From Opitutaceae bacterium (GTDB lineage Bacteria; Verrucomicrobiota; Verrucomicrobiia; Opitutales; Opitutaceae): DNA of 64,000 nucleotides. Under the pieces are notes generated by a model that made no database searches, was not told the DNA's origin, and saw nothing but the letters and a program-made list of their open reading frames with translations. This document shows, piece after piece, positions 8,075 through 17,301 of this stretch. Where the stretch lies: contig JAUYAK010000049.1 of the NCBI GenBank assembly GCA_030693515.1, positions 35,682 to 99,681 of the forward strand, read 5' to 3'. The position numbers were made by a program, and so were the translations under genes. The stretch's first letter is position 1, and each line of letters begins with the position of its first letter.

Positions 8075-9261
8075 CGCGACCACCAGAGCCGCCACTGCTC
8101 ACCCTCGACGGGCGCGCCGCCGAAGCGCGCGAGCAAATCACGGTAGCCGGGATCATCGCCGTGGCGCAGGGCCTCGACGAGCAGGGGCAAAACGCGTGCG
8201 CGGTTCTCCGGGCTGACATCCTCCTTGGGCCAGACCTTCGCCGGATCGACATAAGGCGCGGCGACGCGCAGGGCGGCGCGCAAGCTGCGGCCGTCGGGCG
8301 TGGAGAACTGCCAGAGATCAACGCCCACGTGGTCGCCGAGGCGCGCGAGGAGCGTGAGGGCCTCAAGGTTGAAGAGGACGTAGTTGAGCGAGCGCGTGCG
8401 GCGCAGCTCGTGCGGCTGCGAACCGTCGGGCTCGATCTGGCGGGGAATGCGGTCGGCGCGGACGGTCTCGACGATTTTCTTCGCGTCGGCGGTGCGGCCG
8501 AGGACGAGGGCGAGGTGCGCGACTTGCGCCGCGAACCACGAGCCGTGGTTGTTTTGTGCGGCGGCTTCATCGGCGGCGTTCTTGCTCGTGGTGAGCCAAC
8601 CGTAGAACTCGGCCAGCCAAGCGCGCATGGCCTGCTCGTCGGCGGTCGGCCAGGCGCGGGAGCCAGAGATCAGGGCGAGCCCGTCGTTGAGCGTCATCAG
8701 GTGGCGCGCCTCGATCAGACCGGTGCCGCGGCCGGGGCTGATGCCGGGGATGCCCTGCGCGTGCTGGAAGTTCGGATTCATGCGCGTGGCGGGGTCGAGG
8801 AACCACCCGCGCGTGAGCTGGGCGGCCTTCCGGGCGTAGCGTTCGTCGGCCGTGAAAAAGAACGCGAGGCCCAGCGTGCGGACGGATTCGCCGGTGCGGC
8901 GAAAGGCGAGCATGTCGCCGCTGGTGCGGCTCTCGGGATTCACCACGCCATCGCGCTGCACGTAGGGCAAGCCGCCGGGCTTCGTCGGATCGGGCCACCA
9001 GTAGGGGCCGGCGCTGTAGTAGTCACGGGGGTCGCCGCTGGCGGCGACGCCCGGGCTGTCGAGCACGGAGGCGGGCTTGAGCGCGAGGAGCTTGTCCGCC
9101 TCGGCCCGGAGCGCGGCGACCTCACGCGCGAGGGCCGCGTCGCCGCGCGCCAGGCGGGCGCGGTTGGCGAGCAGGCCGGGCGCGTCGAGGGCAAACGTGC
9201 GCGGGGCCTCGGCGGCGTGGACGCCAAGAACGGCGAGGAGGAAGAGCAGCGCGAGGCGCAT
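8071..9261 (-). CDS. Secreted alginate-lyase-family polysaccharide lyase
   Basis: 396 residues. Alginate_lyase fold (PF05426, an alpha/alpha barrel). The ATG at 9261 is chosen for its signal peptide (MRLALLFLLAVLGVHAAEA). Family hallmarks are YYSAGPYWWPDPTKPGGLPY, a substrate-cleft NNHGSW (Asn-His of the active site), and RTRSLNYVLFNLEAL. PL5-like enzymes cleave alginate by beta-elimination, but members of this fold in Verrucomicrobia can act on other uronic-acid polymers, so the substrate is open. The stop codon lies inside a palindromic repeat. The next gene upstream is a large TonB-dependent receptor, which fits import of the products. Confidence 0.85.
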   Translation of the reverse strand: MRLALLFLLAVLGVHAAEAPRTFALDAPGLLANRARLARGDAALAREVAALRAEADKLLALKPASVLDSPGVAASGDPRDYYSAGPYWWPDPTKPGGLPYVQRDGVVNPESRTSGDMLAFRRTGESVRTLGLAFFFTADERYARKAAQLTRGWFLDPATRMNPNFQHAQGIPGISPGRGTGLIEARHLMTLNDGLALISGSRAWPTADEQAMRAWLAEFYGWLTTSKNAADEAAAQNNHGSWFAAQVAHLALVLGRTADAKKIVETVRADRIPRQIEPDGSQPHELRRTRSLNYVLFNLEALTLLARLGDHVGVDLWQFSTPDGRSLRAALRVAAPYVDPAKVWPKEDVSPENRARVLPLLVEALRHGDDPGYRDLLARFGGAPVEGEQWRLWWSR

Positions 9262-9306
9262 AGGGGAAGGGCGCAGCAAGCCTGCGCCCCTACGGGATTC
9301 AGGGGC

Positions 9307-12300
9307 TCAGAAGCTGAACGTGTTCGTGAGATACCAGCGGCGCTCGGGGGCGAGGCGCGTGGTGGCGACTTCGCCCCAAGGCTGGATCGTGACCGGCAGC
9401 AGCGAGTCGCTGCCGATGGCGTTGCGCACGTTCAACTGCATCTTCCACTTGATGCGGTTCTGAAAGATCGGGCGGCTGTAGCTGGTCGAGAGATCGACGT
9501 TGGTGTTGGCCGAGCCCCAGTAGGGATTGGCGATGTCGATGAGGACGCCGCCATCGGGCTTGCGCGTGGTGCGGTAGCCAAGGGCGTATTTGTCCTGCCA
9601 GCGCACGCCGGCGCCGACGGCCCAGCCCTTGAGCGCGAGGCCGAGGAACGGTTCGGAGCCGAAGGCGTAGTTGGTGACCAGATTCGCGCGCCACTTCCGC
9701 TGCTCGGCGCTCACGGAGCCCTCGGTCGCGAGCACGGTCGCGAGCGGCACGTAGAGATTCGAGTCCAGCCACTGGCCGTAGGTCTGCGTCGTGGCGGGCA
9801 ACGGGGCGCCCGGGACGTAGCCGGTCGGGTAGTTGCCGCGCGGGGTGCTCGCGAGCTTGTCGAAGGTTGGCTTCATGAGCGCGACGAAAGCCTTCATGAA
9901 CGGGAGCGAGTTGCTCTGCACGGTCTCCTGCTTCGCGACGTTCATCAGAATGCGCCAGCGGGGCGCGGGGTTGAAGACGATGTCGGCCTCGAGGCCCTTG
10001 GCCGTGGTGTCGGTGGTGTCGGTCGCGCCGGCGAGGCCCGTATTGAGAATACCGGAGACCGAAAGGTTGGGCGCGGTGCCGTTGATCCGGAAATTGTGCA
10101 GGGTGCGATAATTGGCGGGGAGCGGCGCGAACAGCGTCTCGATGTCGGCGGCGCGCTGTGCGGCCATGACGGGGTTGATGTTGCCCTCGACGGCCCACGC
10201 GGCGGCGGCACCGAAGATGTTGTTCACGGTGGCGGCGGTGAAATTGCTCCAGCTGTAGCTGGCGCCCTTGATCGCGGTTTCAAACCGGTTGAGGCGGATG
10301 CTGAACCGGTCGTTGAGCATGGAGAAGTTGAGGCCGTGCTCCTTGGTCTCGCCCTGGGGCGAGGCCCAGCTGACGCCGAACGGACTGATACGGCCGCCGA
10401 GCGGCGTGAAGTTTTCGGAACGGTTGCCGAACACGCTCAGATCGGTGCCGGCCGGGAGGCGGAACCAGGCCTGCGGCCAGCGCAGCACGGCGCCGACGCT
10501 CTTGATTTCCTTCGCGGCGAAGGGCGGCGGCCGGCCGTTGAACAGCTCGAAGTCGCCGAAGCCGAAGTGCGCCTTGCCGGGATCGAGCCGGTTCGCGGGA
10601 TTGACCGAGTAGGCGGTGCTCCGGTTGGCGGAGAAATTCTCATCCCGGCGCCAGCTGAGCGTGGTGATCAGATGATCCAGCAGCCAGTTGCTCTGGAGCA
10701 CGAAGGCCTGCGACTTGATCACCTCGCGGGAGGCGGAGCCGGGACCGGCGAGATCGATGAGTGTGGACGGGGCGGAGACGAAGCTGCCGGGGTCGGTGGC
10801 GTTGCCCTCGCGCTTGAAATAGCTGATCGGGATCATCGGGCCGGCCTGGATGCCGGGCGTGCGGATCGATTCGAGACGGAGGGGGTTGTTGTTTCCGATG
10901 ATCGACGGGCCCATGTAGACGATGATGCCGGGCCGGCGGAGGTTGATGCCGAGGTCGCCGGTGGTGGTGGCGTCAAGCGCCTCGCCCAAGGTCGAGGTGA
11001 CGGGGCGCTGGTCGAGGAGGTTGACGCGGCTCTCCTCGTAGAGGCCGGTGAGCGAGTGGCGGCCGAGCCAGCGCGTCCAGCCCTTGTTGAGTTCCTTGAA
11101 ATCGTAGCGGAGGAAGCCGGTGGCGTGCCCCGCCTCGCGCGCCTCGAAGCGCTCGCGCCAGTTGGAGAGGCCATAGACGGCGTAGGGCCGCCCGAGGTTG
11201 GGGTTGGCCTGGCCGTTGGGCAGCGTGACGGAGGTGTCGAGGAAGACGTGGTTGGCGTTGTTGATCGAGAAGAAGGAATTTCGCGAACGGCGATCGGCGC
11301 GCTGCACATCGTAGGCGAGCTCGAAGCCGGCGCGGTTCTGCCAAAAACTCTGCTCGAGGCGGACATTGAACGCGTGGAACGACTCATTCTGCCGCGACGA
11401 CTCGTCGATGAGGCGGTTCTTCCAGTCGAACGCCGAAAAATCGGTGAACCCCTGCGCCTTGATGCCGGCGGGGACGAAACCGGGCAACTGGCCGGGCGGC
11501 ACATTTGCCCCGGTCCAATAGCCGGCGGGGAAATCGAAGATGTTCTGCGTATGCAGAAACCGGATCGAATCGGTGAGCAGGTTGCGGTTCGCGACGGCAT
11601 TGAAGACCTGCGACTTGACGGCGTTGGCGGCGTTCGCGGTCGTGCTCGGCGTGGTGGACATGAACGCGATCGAGGGCGCGCGATCGGTGGGGTTGCTGTA
11701 AACGAAGGTCGGCCCGAGCGTGATCGAGTTGCTGATGAAGAACCCCTCGGTCGCGGTGCCGTGGTTGGTGGGGCTGGGGTTGAGCACGGGGTCGTCGTAG
11801 AAGCGCCAGTCGTAGCTCGGCCGGCCGGCGGCATGCCACGGTGCCGAAATGCTGTTGTAGGGCACCGAAATCAGCGGGCGGTTGGCCGTGGTCCGGCCCG
11901 ACTCGAAATTGGCGCGGATCGTGGTGGTCTTCGTCGGCTTGATGGTGAGCGCGCCATAGATGCGCTTTTTATCCTCGAATGCCGGGCGCTGGTTGAATTC
12001 CTCGCGGTCGCGGAGGAGGGCGAGGCGGAAGGCCACGACCTTGGGCACGATCAGGAAGTTAAAATCTGTGGAGGCGCGCAGGCTGTCGTTGTTGCCGTAG
12101 CGGAAGGAGACCGCGTGCTTGTTGCCGCGAAACTCCGGCTCGAGGAGCGAGGTATCCACGATGCCGGCCGCACTGCCAACACCGAAGAGCGCGGCGTTGG
12201 GGCCGCGGTTCACGGTCACGGTGCCGGTGTTGTAGGAGTCGAAGGGAATCGAGGTGGCGAAATAGCCGCGGGTGAACGTCGGCGAAGCGAGACCGCGCGA

Positions 12301-12717
12301 GCGGCTCGACCCCTGCGGATCGATGCGGGCGGCGTTGCCGTTGGGGCGCGCCTCGTTGATGTCGTTGTTCGCGCCGGAAAAATTTCCGCCCGCGCCCGCG
12401 GCATCCATGCCGGTGGCAAAGATGAGGAGGTCCGACGAGCTGGTCGCGCCGAGGTCCTCGATAAAATCTTTCGTGTAAATCGAGATCGAGGCGGCGAGCT
12501 CCTTGACCGGCGTGTTGAGGCGCGTGCCGGCGAGTGTGGAGGTGGCCTGATAGCCGGTGTCCTTGTCCGACTGGACCACGAAGGGCGAGAGCACCTCGAT
12601 CGGTTCGGCATTGGCAGGCTTGGCCGGGACGGTCGATTGCGCCCGCAGCGAAGGGGCGAGTAAAATAACGACGGCAGCGGCGACTCCGCCGATTAAAGGG
12701 CAGGGGCTGATTTTCAT
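9307..12717 (-). CDS. TonB-dependent outer-membrane receptor
   Basis: 1136 residues from the ATG at 12717, which precedes a signal peptide (MKISPCPLIGGVAAAVVILL). The mature start has EPIEVLSPFVVQSDKDTGYQ, a TonB-box-like segment followed by a plug domain (ATSTLAGTRLNTPVKELAAS; TVNRGPNAALFGVGSAAGIV). The rest is a 22-strand barrel with Arg/Tyr-rich strands ending in aromatic NTFSF at the C-terminus. Opitutaceae carry many receptors with this exact opening. The 45-bp gap to the alginate-lyase-family gene and same orientation suggest they are co-transcribed and that this receptor imports oligo-uronides. Confidence 0.9.
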   Translation of the reverse strand: MKISPCPLIGGVAAAVVILLAPSLRAQSTVPAKPANAEPIEVLSPFVVQSDKDTGYQATSTLAGTRLNTPVKELAASISIYTKDFIEDLGATSSSDLLIFATGMDAAGAGGNFSGANNDINEARPNGNAARIDPQGSSRSRGLASPTFTRGYFATSIPFDSYNTGTVTVNRGPNAALFGVGSAAGIVDTSLLEPEFRGNKHAVSFRYGNNDSLRASTDFNFLIVPKVVAFRLALLRDREEFNQRPAFEDKKRIYGALTIKPTKTTTIRANFESGRTTANRPLISVPYNSISAPWHAAGRPSYDWRFYDDPVLNPSPTNHGTATEGFFISNSITLGPTFVYSNPTDRAPSIAFMSTTPSTTANAANAVKSQVFNAVANRNLLTDSIRFLHTQNIFDFPAGYWTGANVPPGQLPGFVPAGIKAQGFTDFSAFDWKNRLIDESSRQNESFHAFNVRLEQSFWQNRAGFELAYDVQRADRRSRNSFFSINNANHVFLDTSVTLPNGQANPNLGRPYAVYGLSNWRERFEAREAGHATGFLRYDFKELNKGWTRWLGRHSLTGLYEESRVNLLDQRPVTSTLGEALDATTTGDLGINLRRPGIIVYMGPSIIGNNNPLRLESIRTPGIQAGPMIPISYFKREGNATDPGSFVSAPSTLIDLAGPGSASREVIKSQAFVLQSNWLLDHLITTLSWRRDENFSANRSTAYSVNPANRLDPGKAHFGFGDFELFNGRPPPFAAKEIKSVGAVLRWPQAWFRLPAGTDLSVFGNRSENFTPLGGRISPFGVSWASPQGETKEHGLNFSMLNDRFSIRLNRFETAIKGASYSWSNFTAATVNNIFGAAAAWAVEGNINPVMAAQRAADIETLFAPLPANYRTLHNFRINGTAPNLSVSGILNTGLAGATDTTDTTAKGLEADIVFNPAPRWRILMNVAKQETVQSNSLPFMKAFVALMKPTFDKLASTPRGNYPTGYVPGAPLPATTQTYGQWLDSNLYVPLATVLATEGSVSAEQRKWRANLVTNYAFGSEPFLGLALKGWAVGAGVRWQDKYALGYRTTRKPDGGVLIDIANPYWGSANTNVDLSTSYSRPIFQNRIKWKMQLNVRNAIGSDSLLPVTIQPWGEVATTRLAPERRWYLTNTFSF

Positions 12718-12730
12718 GGGGCGCGGCCAG

Positions 12731-12766
12731 CCAAACCAATTATTAATAGTTATCAAGAAAAACTAG
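12731..12766 (-). promoter_or_regulatory. AT-rich promoter region of the TonB receptor
   Basis: A 36-bp AT-rich block, very unlike the surrounding GC-rich DNA, sits 14 bp upstream of the receptor start. On the minus strand it contains TTGATAACTATTAATAATTG, with possible -35/-10-like elements, but spacing cannot be fixed by eye. The position suits a promoter or operator. Confidence 0.35.
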
Positions 12767-12825
12767 CCACAGCGTCCCTGCCAGCTCCGGCCCGCGCGAT
12801 GGCAAAGGTTTTTCACGCGCAGCAC

Positions 12826-12898
12826 CGGCCGGCGTCCCTGCCCGCCGGTTCAGGCTTTCCAAACCACGGCGAGCAGGGCCGCCCGCCGCTGCGCGCTA
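12826..12898. repeat. Palindromic repeat, GCGTCCCTGCCCGCC family
   Basis: GGCGTCCCTGCCCGCCGG and TTCAGG are followed by a right arm with CGGCGAGCAGGGC and an end GCGCTAC. The left flank (12787-12810, GCCCGCGCGATGGCAAAGG) is shared with the copy near 7907. It lies between the TonB receptor promoter and the end of the enolase-like gene. Confidence 0.7.
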
Positions 12899-12902
12899 CG
12901 CC

Positions 12903-14201
12903 TCACACCGCGCCCGGGGCGACGAGTTTCTCGTAGTGTGGCAGCGGCGCGAAGATGCCGCCGCTGCGCGCGTAATAGTCGGCATCGAGCTCAAACACGC
13001 CGCCGCGCGGGGTGGCCCACGGGGCGTCGGGCGCGCTGTGGTGGCTGCGCATGGTCGTCCAGTTTTTGTAATTCTGGTGGCCGTTGGTCTCGACGAGGCC
13101 GAGCCCGAGGCCGGGGAACGGCGCGAGGCGCGCGGCCACGGCCTTGTTCCACTCCACGAGCAGCGGGTTCACGGTGAGATCGGCGCAGAAGCACGGCACG
13201 CCGCGCTCGTGCGCGAGCTGCGCAATCTTGAGCGACATCGAGAAGGTCTTCGCGATCGGCTTCAGCGCGATGGCGGTGTAGCCCATCTGGATGCGGGCGA
13301 GCGCATCCTTGTCCGTGTGCGCGCTCTCGTCGGCGGCGACGCGCGCCGGGATGTCGCGGATATCGATCTCGAGTTCCTCGGGGAACGGCTCCTCGACGAC
13401 CGCGATCTGGTCGAAGGCGCCGATGGCGCGCGTGTGGTCGAGCAGGCGCAGCAGGGTGTCCTTGGATTCGTAGCGGCCGTTGGCGTCGAAATAATAGGGC
13501 AGCTTCCCGCTCGCAGTGTAGGGCGTGCGCGCGTGGCCGATGGCGGCGTGGATGGCGGTGATGCGCGCCTTATCCTTCTCCAGCATCTCCGCCTGCGCGC
13601 CGGGCTGGCCGAGCTTGATTTTGATGAAGAACGATCCCGCCTCGACCATCGCGCGGATCTCCTCGATCGGGATCGCGTAGGCGGCGAGTGGGATGCTCGC
13701 GACGCGCGCGTGGCGGTGGGCCAGCGCCGGGCGATACGCCGCGGGCACGAGATCGTCGAACGCCGTGATGCCGTGCTCGGCCGCGTAGAGCAGCCACGCC
13801 GCGAAATCGACGCCCACGAGGGCGTTGAGCGCGAAGGTCTCGCGCAGCCCGGCGTGGCCGGTGATTTTTTTTGCGTAGGCCAGCACCTCGTGCCGCGTCG
13901 CCTCGAGCAGCGCGATCGGATCGGTGAACGACTGGCCCTTGAGCATCTGCAGCGCGCGCTCGGTCACGGCATACATGAGGGCGTTGCCGCCGCTCTCGCT
14001 GTGGCTGGCGAAGACGTGCGCATCGCTCCACAGCACGCCCTGCGTGCAAAGCCCCAGGCCGCGCTTCCCCGCGGCGCTCTCCAGCAGCGCCGCGCTCTGC
14101 CAAATCTCGGTCTGGTAGCCGCCCTTGAAGCCAAACGGCCGCACGAGCGGCTCGCGCTCAAAGTTGGAGCCCACGCGGGCGATGGTGATGGATTTCGGCA
14201 T
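12903..14201 (-). CDS. Enolase-superfamily (mandelate racemase-like) enzyme
   Basis: 432 residues. Enolase superfamily, which abstracts the alpha proton of a carboxylate using a Mg-bound barrel. Visible motifs in order are KIKLGQPG (KxK base), YYFDANGRY (first metal Asp), VVEEPFPEE (metal Glu), VAADESAHT (third metal ligand) and ALKPIAKT (Lys on the opposite face). The N-terminal capping domain and SHSESGGNALMYAV segment are intact. Lying between sugar-related genes, it may dehydrate or epimerise an acid sugar derived from the lyase product. That is inference; dipeptide epimerase and racemase activities exist in the same superfamily. Confidence 0.8.
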   Translation of the reverse strand: MPKSITIARVGSNFEREPLVRPFGFKGGYQTEIWQSAALLESAAGKRGLGLCTQGVLWSDAHVFASHSESGGNALMYAVTERALQMLKGQSFTDPIALLEATRHEVLAYAKKITGHAGLRETFALNALVGVDFAAWLLYAAEHGITAFDDLVPAAYRPALAHRHARVASIPLAAYAIPIEEIRAMVEAGSFFIKIKLGQPGAQAEMLEKDKARITAIHAAIGHARTPYTASGKLPYYFDANGRYESKDTLLRLLDHTRAIGAFDQIAVVEEPFPEELEIDIRDIPARVAADESAHTDKDALARIQMGYTAIALKPIAKTFSMSLKIAQLAHERGVPCFCADLTVNPLLVEWNKAVAARLAPFPGLGLGLVETNGHQNYKNWTTMRSHHSAPDAPWATPRGGVFELDADYYARSGGIFAPLPHYEKLVAPGAV

Positions 14202-14222
14202 GGAAAGCGGCAGCAGGCGGGT

Positions 14223-15596
14223 TCAGTCGGACGGCGGCGAGAAGCGAAACGGGATGCGCACGAGGACATCCGTAGGCGCCCCGCCGCGCCGCGGCGCGCG
14301 AAACACCCACTGCTGGATCGCGGTCGCCGCCGCCCATCCAAAAGCGTCGTGCGTGGCCGACACCACCCGCGGCAGGCGTCCCCGCCCCTCCCGGTCGATT
14401 ACAAACTCCACAATCGCCTCACCCTCCGGTTTGCCGGCTGAGCGGAGGGCCGCCGGATAGACTGGCGACACTCGGTAAACTGGCGACAGCGGCGCATCAA
14501 GCCCATCGGCGCCGCGGATCGCGTCGGCGCGGGCCAGGACCAAGAGCCGCGCCAGCGGATCGGTCTTCTCGTCGGCGGCCGCGGGGGGCGTAAACTCGGC
14601 GCGCTTCAGCAGCGTGACCTCGACCGGCCCGGCGCGGCCCTCGGCCGGCTCGAACACCCACGCCTCCATCGCCGCGGCCAGGGCGTGGCCAAACTCCGGT
14701 GCGCTGGCCTCGCGGACTTTGACTTCGCCGACCGTGCCGTTCGACCGCACGATCAGCTCGACGCTCGCTGATCCCTTTTCGCCCTTGAGCAAGGCCGCGT
14801 GCGGCCAGACCGGATCCACGACGATGTCGGGGCGGGGTGCATCAGCCGGAGCGGTGCCGTCCGGGGCCGTGAGTCGGTTGGCCGCGAGCACGGCCGCGCG
14901 CGTAGTGCGGGGTGCATCGAAGGACACCGCGCCCCTGAGTTCGGCCCGCACGGGCAGATCACCTTGGCGGGCTGGCTTGAATTCCCAACGCTGGCTGCCT
15001 TCGAGAGCGGGCGGCACAAAGTCGGCATGTGTCGCGCCCAGCACGCGCACCTGGCCGGCCCGCCCCTCAGCCGTGACCTCGCACTCAAAGACCACGCGGC
15101 CCGCGAGCTTGCGGTCGCGCAGGCTCTCCGGGTAGTCGCCGAGCGGCGAGGCGGTCAGCTCGGCGGGCTCGCGGGGCGCAGGTTTGGGCAGCAAATACGC
15201 CGGCGGCAGCAAGCCGGGCTTCTTCGGCTCAGGCTTCGACGGATCAAAGTTGAAAGGAACATCGAGGCTCATCGCGACGGCCCGTCCGGCATCGCGCGCA
15301 GGCGCGAAACCCCAGGTGCGCACGGCGGTCACCGCATTCTCGCCGAGCCTCGGATCGGTCTCATCAAGCACGCGCGCCTGCGTGACGCGGCCCGCTTCGT
15401 CGACCACGATGCGCACTGTCACAAAGCCGCCGACGCGCGCGCTCCGCGCCTCGGGCGGATAGACGGCGGGCGTCCACGTCTGGAGGAGTGGAGCGCTATC
15501 GGCGACCGCAGCATTGTCGGGCCGCTGTGGAGTCGATGCGCCGAAACCATCTGCCACCATCGCAAGCAAGCCTAGCAGCAAAAGAGCATTCTTCAT
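14223..15596 (-). CDS. Secreted protein with four TonB C-terminal domains
   Basis: 457 residues from the ATG at 15596, with a signal peptide (MKNALLLLGLLAMVADGFGA). Four TonB_C-like units follow in series. Each opens with a YPxxxR-type segment, has a VTVRIVVDEAGRV-like strand pair and ends with a WxFxPAR strand: about residues 45-115 (WGFAPAR), 160-225 (WEFKPAR), 265-335 (WVFEPA) and 385-450 (WVFRAPR). There is no transmembrane anchor, Pro/Lys spanner or ExbBD nearby, so this is not a canonical TonB. It begins 7 bp after a second such gene, so the two form an operon. Confidence 0.8.
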   Translation of the reverse strand: MKNALLLLGLLAMVADGFGASTPQRPDNAAVADSAPLLQTWTPAVYPPEARSARVGGFVTVRIVVDEAGRVTQARVLDETDPRLGENAVTAVRTWGFAPARDAGRAVAMSLDVPFNFDPSKPEPKKPGLLPPAYLLPKPAPREPAELTASPLGDYPESLRDRKLAGRVVFECEVTAEGRAGQVRVLGATHADFVPPALEGSQRWEFKPARQGDLPVRAELRGAVSFDAPRTTRAAVLAANRLTAPDGTAPADAPRPDIVVDPVWPHAALLKGEKGSASVELIVRSNGTVGEVKVREASAPEFGHALAAAMEAWVFEPAEGRAGPVEVTLLKRAEFTPPAAADEKTDPLARLLVLARADAIRGADGLDAPLSPVYRVSPVYPAALRSAGKPEGEAIVEFVIDREGRGRLPRVVSATHDAFGWAAATAIQQWVFRAPRRGGAPTDVLVRIPFRFSPPSD

Positions 15597-15603
15597 GCGT
15601 GAG

Positions 15604-17283
15604 TCATTTTGCCGCAGGATCATTATCAAAATCGAAAGGAATCCTCACCCGCACAGCCACGGGGCTGCCACCACGCGTAGGCGGCTCGTAGCGCCACGCC
15701 GCCACAGCCTGCACGGCCGCATAGCCAAACGCCTCTTCCGTAGCCGATACGATCCGCGGCAACCGGGCCCGTCCCTCCTCATCGAGGATGAATTCGACGA
15801 TGGCTTGGCCCTTCACAACGGTCTCGGGGATGGAGGCCGGAAACTGCGGCGGCCTCCGAGACCGGGGCACCGGCGCCGCGTCGAGATCCTTGAGGGAAAA
15901 AATCGTCTCCGGCCTTTTTTCCTCGCGCCGCAAAAGCGCGCGATCGTCGTCGCTCACGAGCTGCCAGGCGCGATCCTCGCTGAACTCCTGAAGAAAGCCC
16001 TCGAGGGCCGGGCCGGGCTTCCCGGACTTGATCGCGGGCTCAAAAGTGAAGCACTCCACCGCCGCCTGCAGCGCGCGGCCAAACTCAGGTGCGGTGGCCT
16101 CGCGCACGTCCGCGCGCACCACGCGACCGCGCACATCAACGATGTAGGCGACCGAGGCCTTGCCCTTAACCCGCGCGCGCAGCTGCTCGTAGGGATAGAC
16201 GGCAAGCACCGTGCCCCGCGGCTTGGGCGGGGTGTCGTAGCGAAACGCCTCGGGCAGCTTCGAGAGGTCGCGCTTTCGAACCTCGGAAAGGGGCCCACCG
16301 CCACCGTCGCGTTCGCCATCCAAAGTGAAGATAATCGGAACCTGCATGTGCATCGACACCGGGCGATTGCCGACACGGGCCGGCTCAAACTTCCACTGCC
16401 GGACTGCCTCAATCGCAGGATCATCAAATGCCGGATTGAGCGAACGTGCGGCGTAGGCGTTGCGGACACGGCCCTCGATATCGACGATGAAGTCGACCAC
16501 CACCTCGCCTCGCAGGCCGCTGGCCCGCATCTCGCGCGGGTAGACCGGGCGAGCCTGGGTGATCGCCCGCGGCGGCATCTTCGTGCCAGCACCCACGCCT
16601 ACTTCCTCGCTGCCCGTGACGACGACAAACGCAGTCCTCAACTCGGCCGCAACCGCGGCGCCACCGCGCCTCGCTGGTGCAAATCTCCACGCGCTCGCCG
16701 CAATCTCGATCGGACGCTGCAACTCCGGCGCCACGCCTCGCACCGCCGCGATTCGCCCGGTCTCGTCAACCGTCACATCTGCGGACACGACAATGTCGGG
16801 AAACACGTCGGTCGTTTTTCGGTTCTTCAGCCCAGGCACGCGTGCAACGGCCACTTCGGTCAACCGGGGCGTGGCATCAGGTATCTTGTCGGCCGCTGAG
16901 GCCGGGTTGAAAATAACCGCAAATGAGGTGGCCGTGTTGACGCCTCTTTTTTCACGACGACCGGGTGACCACGAATAGCCTCGATCAAGCATGTGCGCCG
17001 CACGTTCAAATGCCAGCTGCGTCGCGTGGGGATGAAAGACCAGCGTCTGGCCCTTTTCATCAAGGATGACATCGAAAACGACGTAGCCAATCTCGCCACT
17101 GCCGCGCATGGCCTCCGGATAAACGATCCGGGGGGCGCTTTTCAGCACGGGTAATTCGTCGGGCGCGTCGTGCGCAACCCTCCACACCGGTTTCGTGATG
17201 GTGACATCCTGCGCACCCAGCGCGCCGAGGACGAGCAGCGGCAGCACGCCGCGGCGAAGCAGGTCGAACAAATGCATGGCCAT
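15604..17283 (-). CDS. Secreted protein with about five TonB C-terminal domains
   Basis: 559 residues with an N-terminal hydrophobic signal (LLRRGVLPLLVLGALGA). TonB_C-like units are visible at IVYPEAMRGSGEIGYVVFDV, VVSADVTVDETGRIAAV (ending WRFAPARRGG), PVYPREMRASGLRGEVVVDF (ending WKFEPARVGN), VYPYEQLRARVKGKASVAYI and FPASIPETVVKGQAIVEFIL (ending WRYEPPTRGG). The last two flank a charged linker. It precedes the four-domain protein by 7 bp. The ATG at 17277 is an equally good start. The role is unknown. Serial TonB_C units could bind several TonB boxes or peptidoglycan, but this is speculation. Confidence 0.78.
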   Translation of the reverse strand: MAMHLFDLLRRGVLPLLVLGALGAQDVTITKPVWRVAHDAPDELPVLKSAPRIVYPEAMRGSGEIGYVVFDVILDEKGQTLVFHPHATQLAFERAAHMLDRGYSWSPGRREKRGVNTATSFAVIFNPASAADKIPDATPRLTEVAVARVPGLKNRKTTDVFPDIVVSADVTVDETGRIAAVRGVAPELQRPIEIAASAWRFAPARRGGAAVAAELRTAFVVVTGSEEVGVGAGTKMPPRAITQARPVYPREMRASGLRGEVVVDFIVDIEGRVRNAYAARSLNPAFDDPAIEAVRQWKFEPARVGNRPVSMHMQVPIIFTLDGERDGGGGPLSEVRKRDLSKLPEAFRYDTPPKPRGTVLAVYPYEQLRARVKGKASVAYIVDVRGRVVRADVREATAPEFGRALQAAVECFTFEPAIKSGKPGPALEGFLQEFSEDRAWQLVSDDDRALLRREEKRPETIFSLKDLDAAPVPRSRRPPQFPASIPETVVKGQAIVEFILDEEGRARLPRIVSATEEAFGYAAVQAVAAWRYEPPTRGGSPVAVRVRIPFDFDNDPAAK

Positions 17284-17301
17284 GCCTCAGGTTGACTGCT
17301 C

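Noticed and set aside
8068..12663. A 1531-codon open frame on the plus strand
   Set aside because: It is antisense to the lyase and TonB receptor genes, has Arg/Gly/Val-rich content without domain motifs, and is the usual mirror of GC-rich codon bias.
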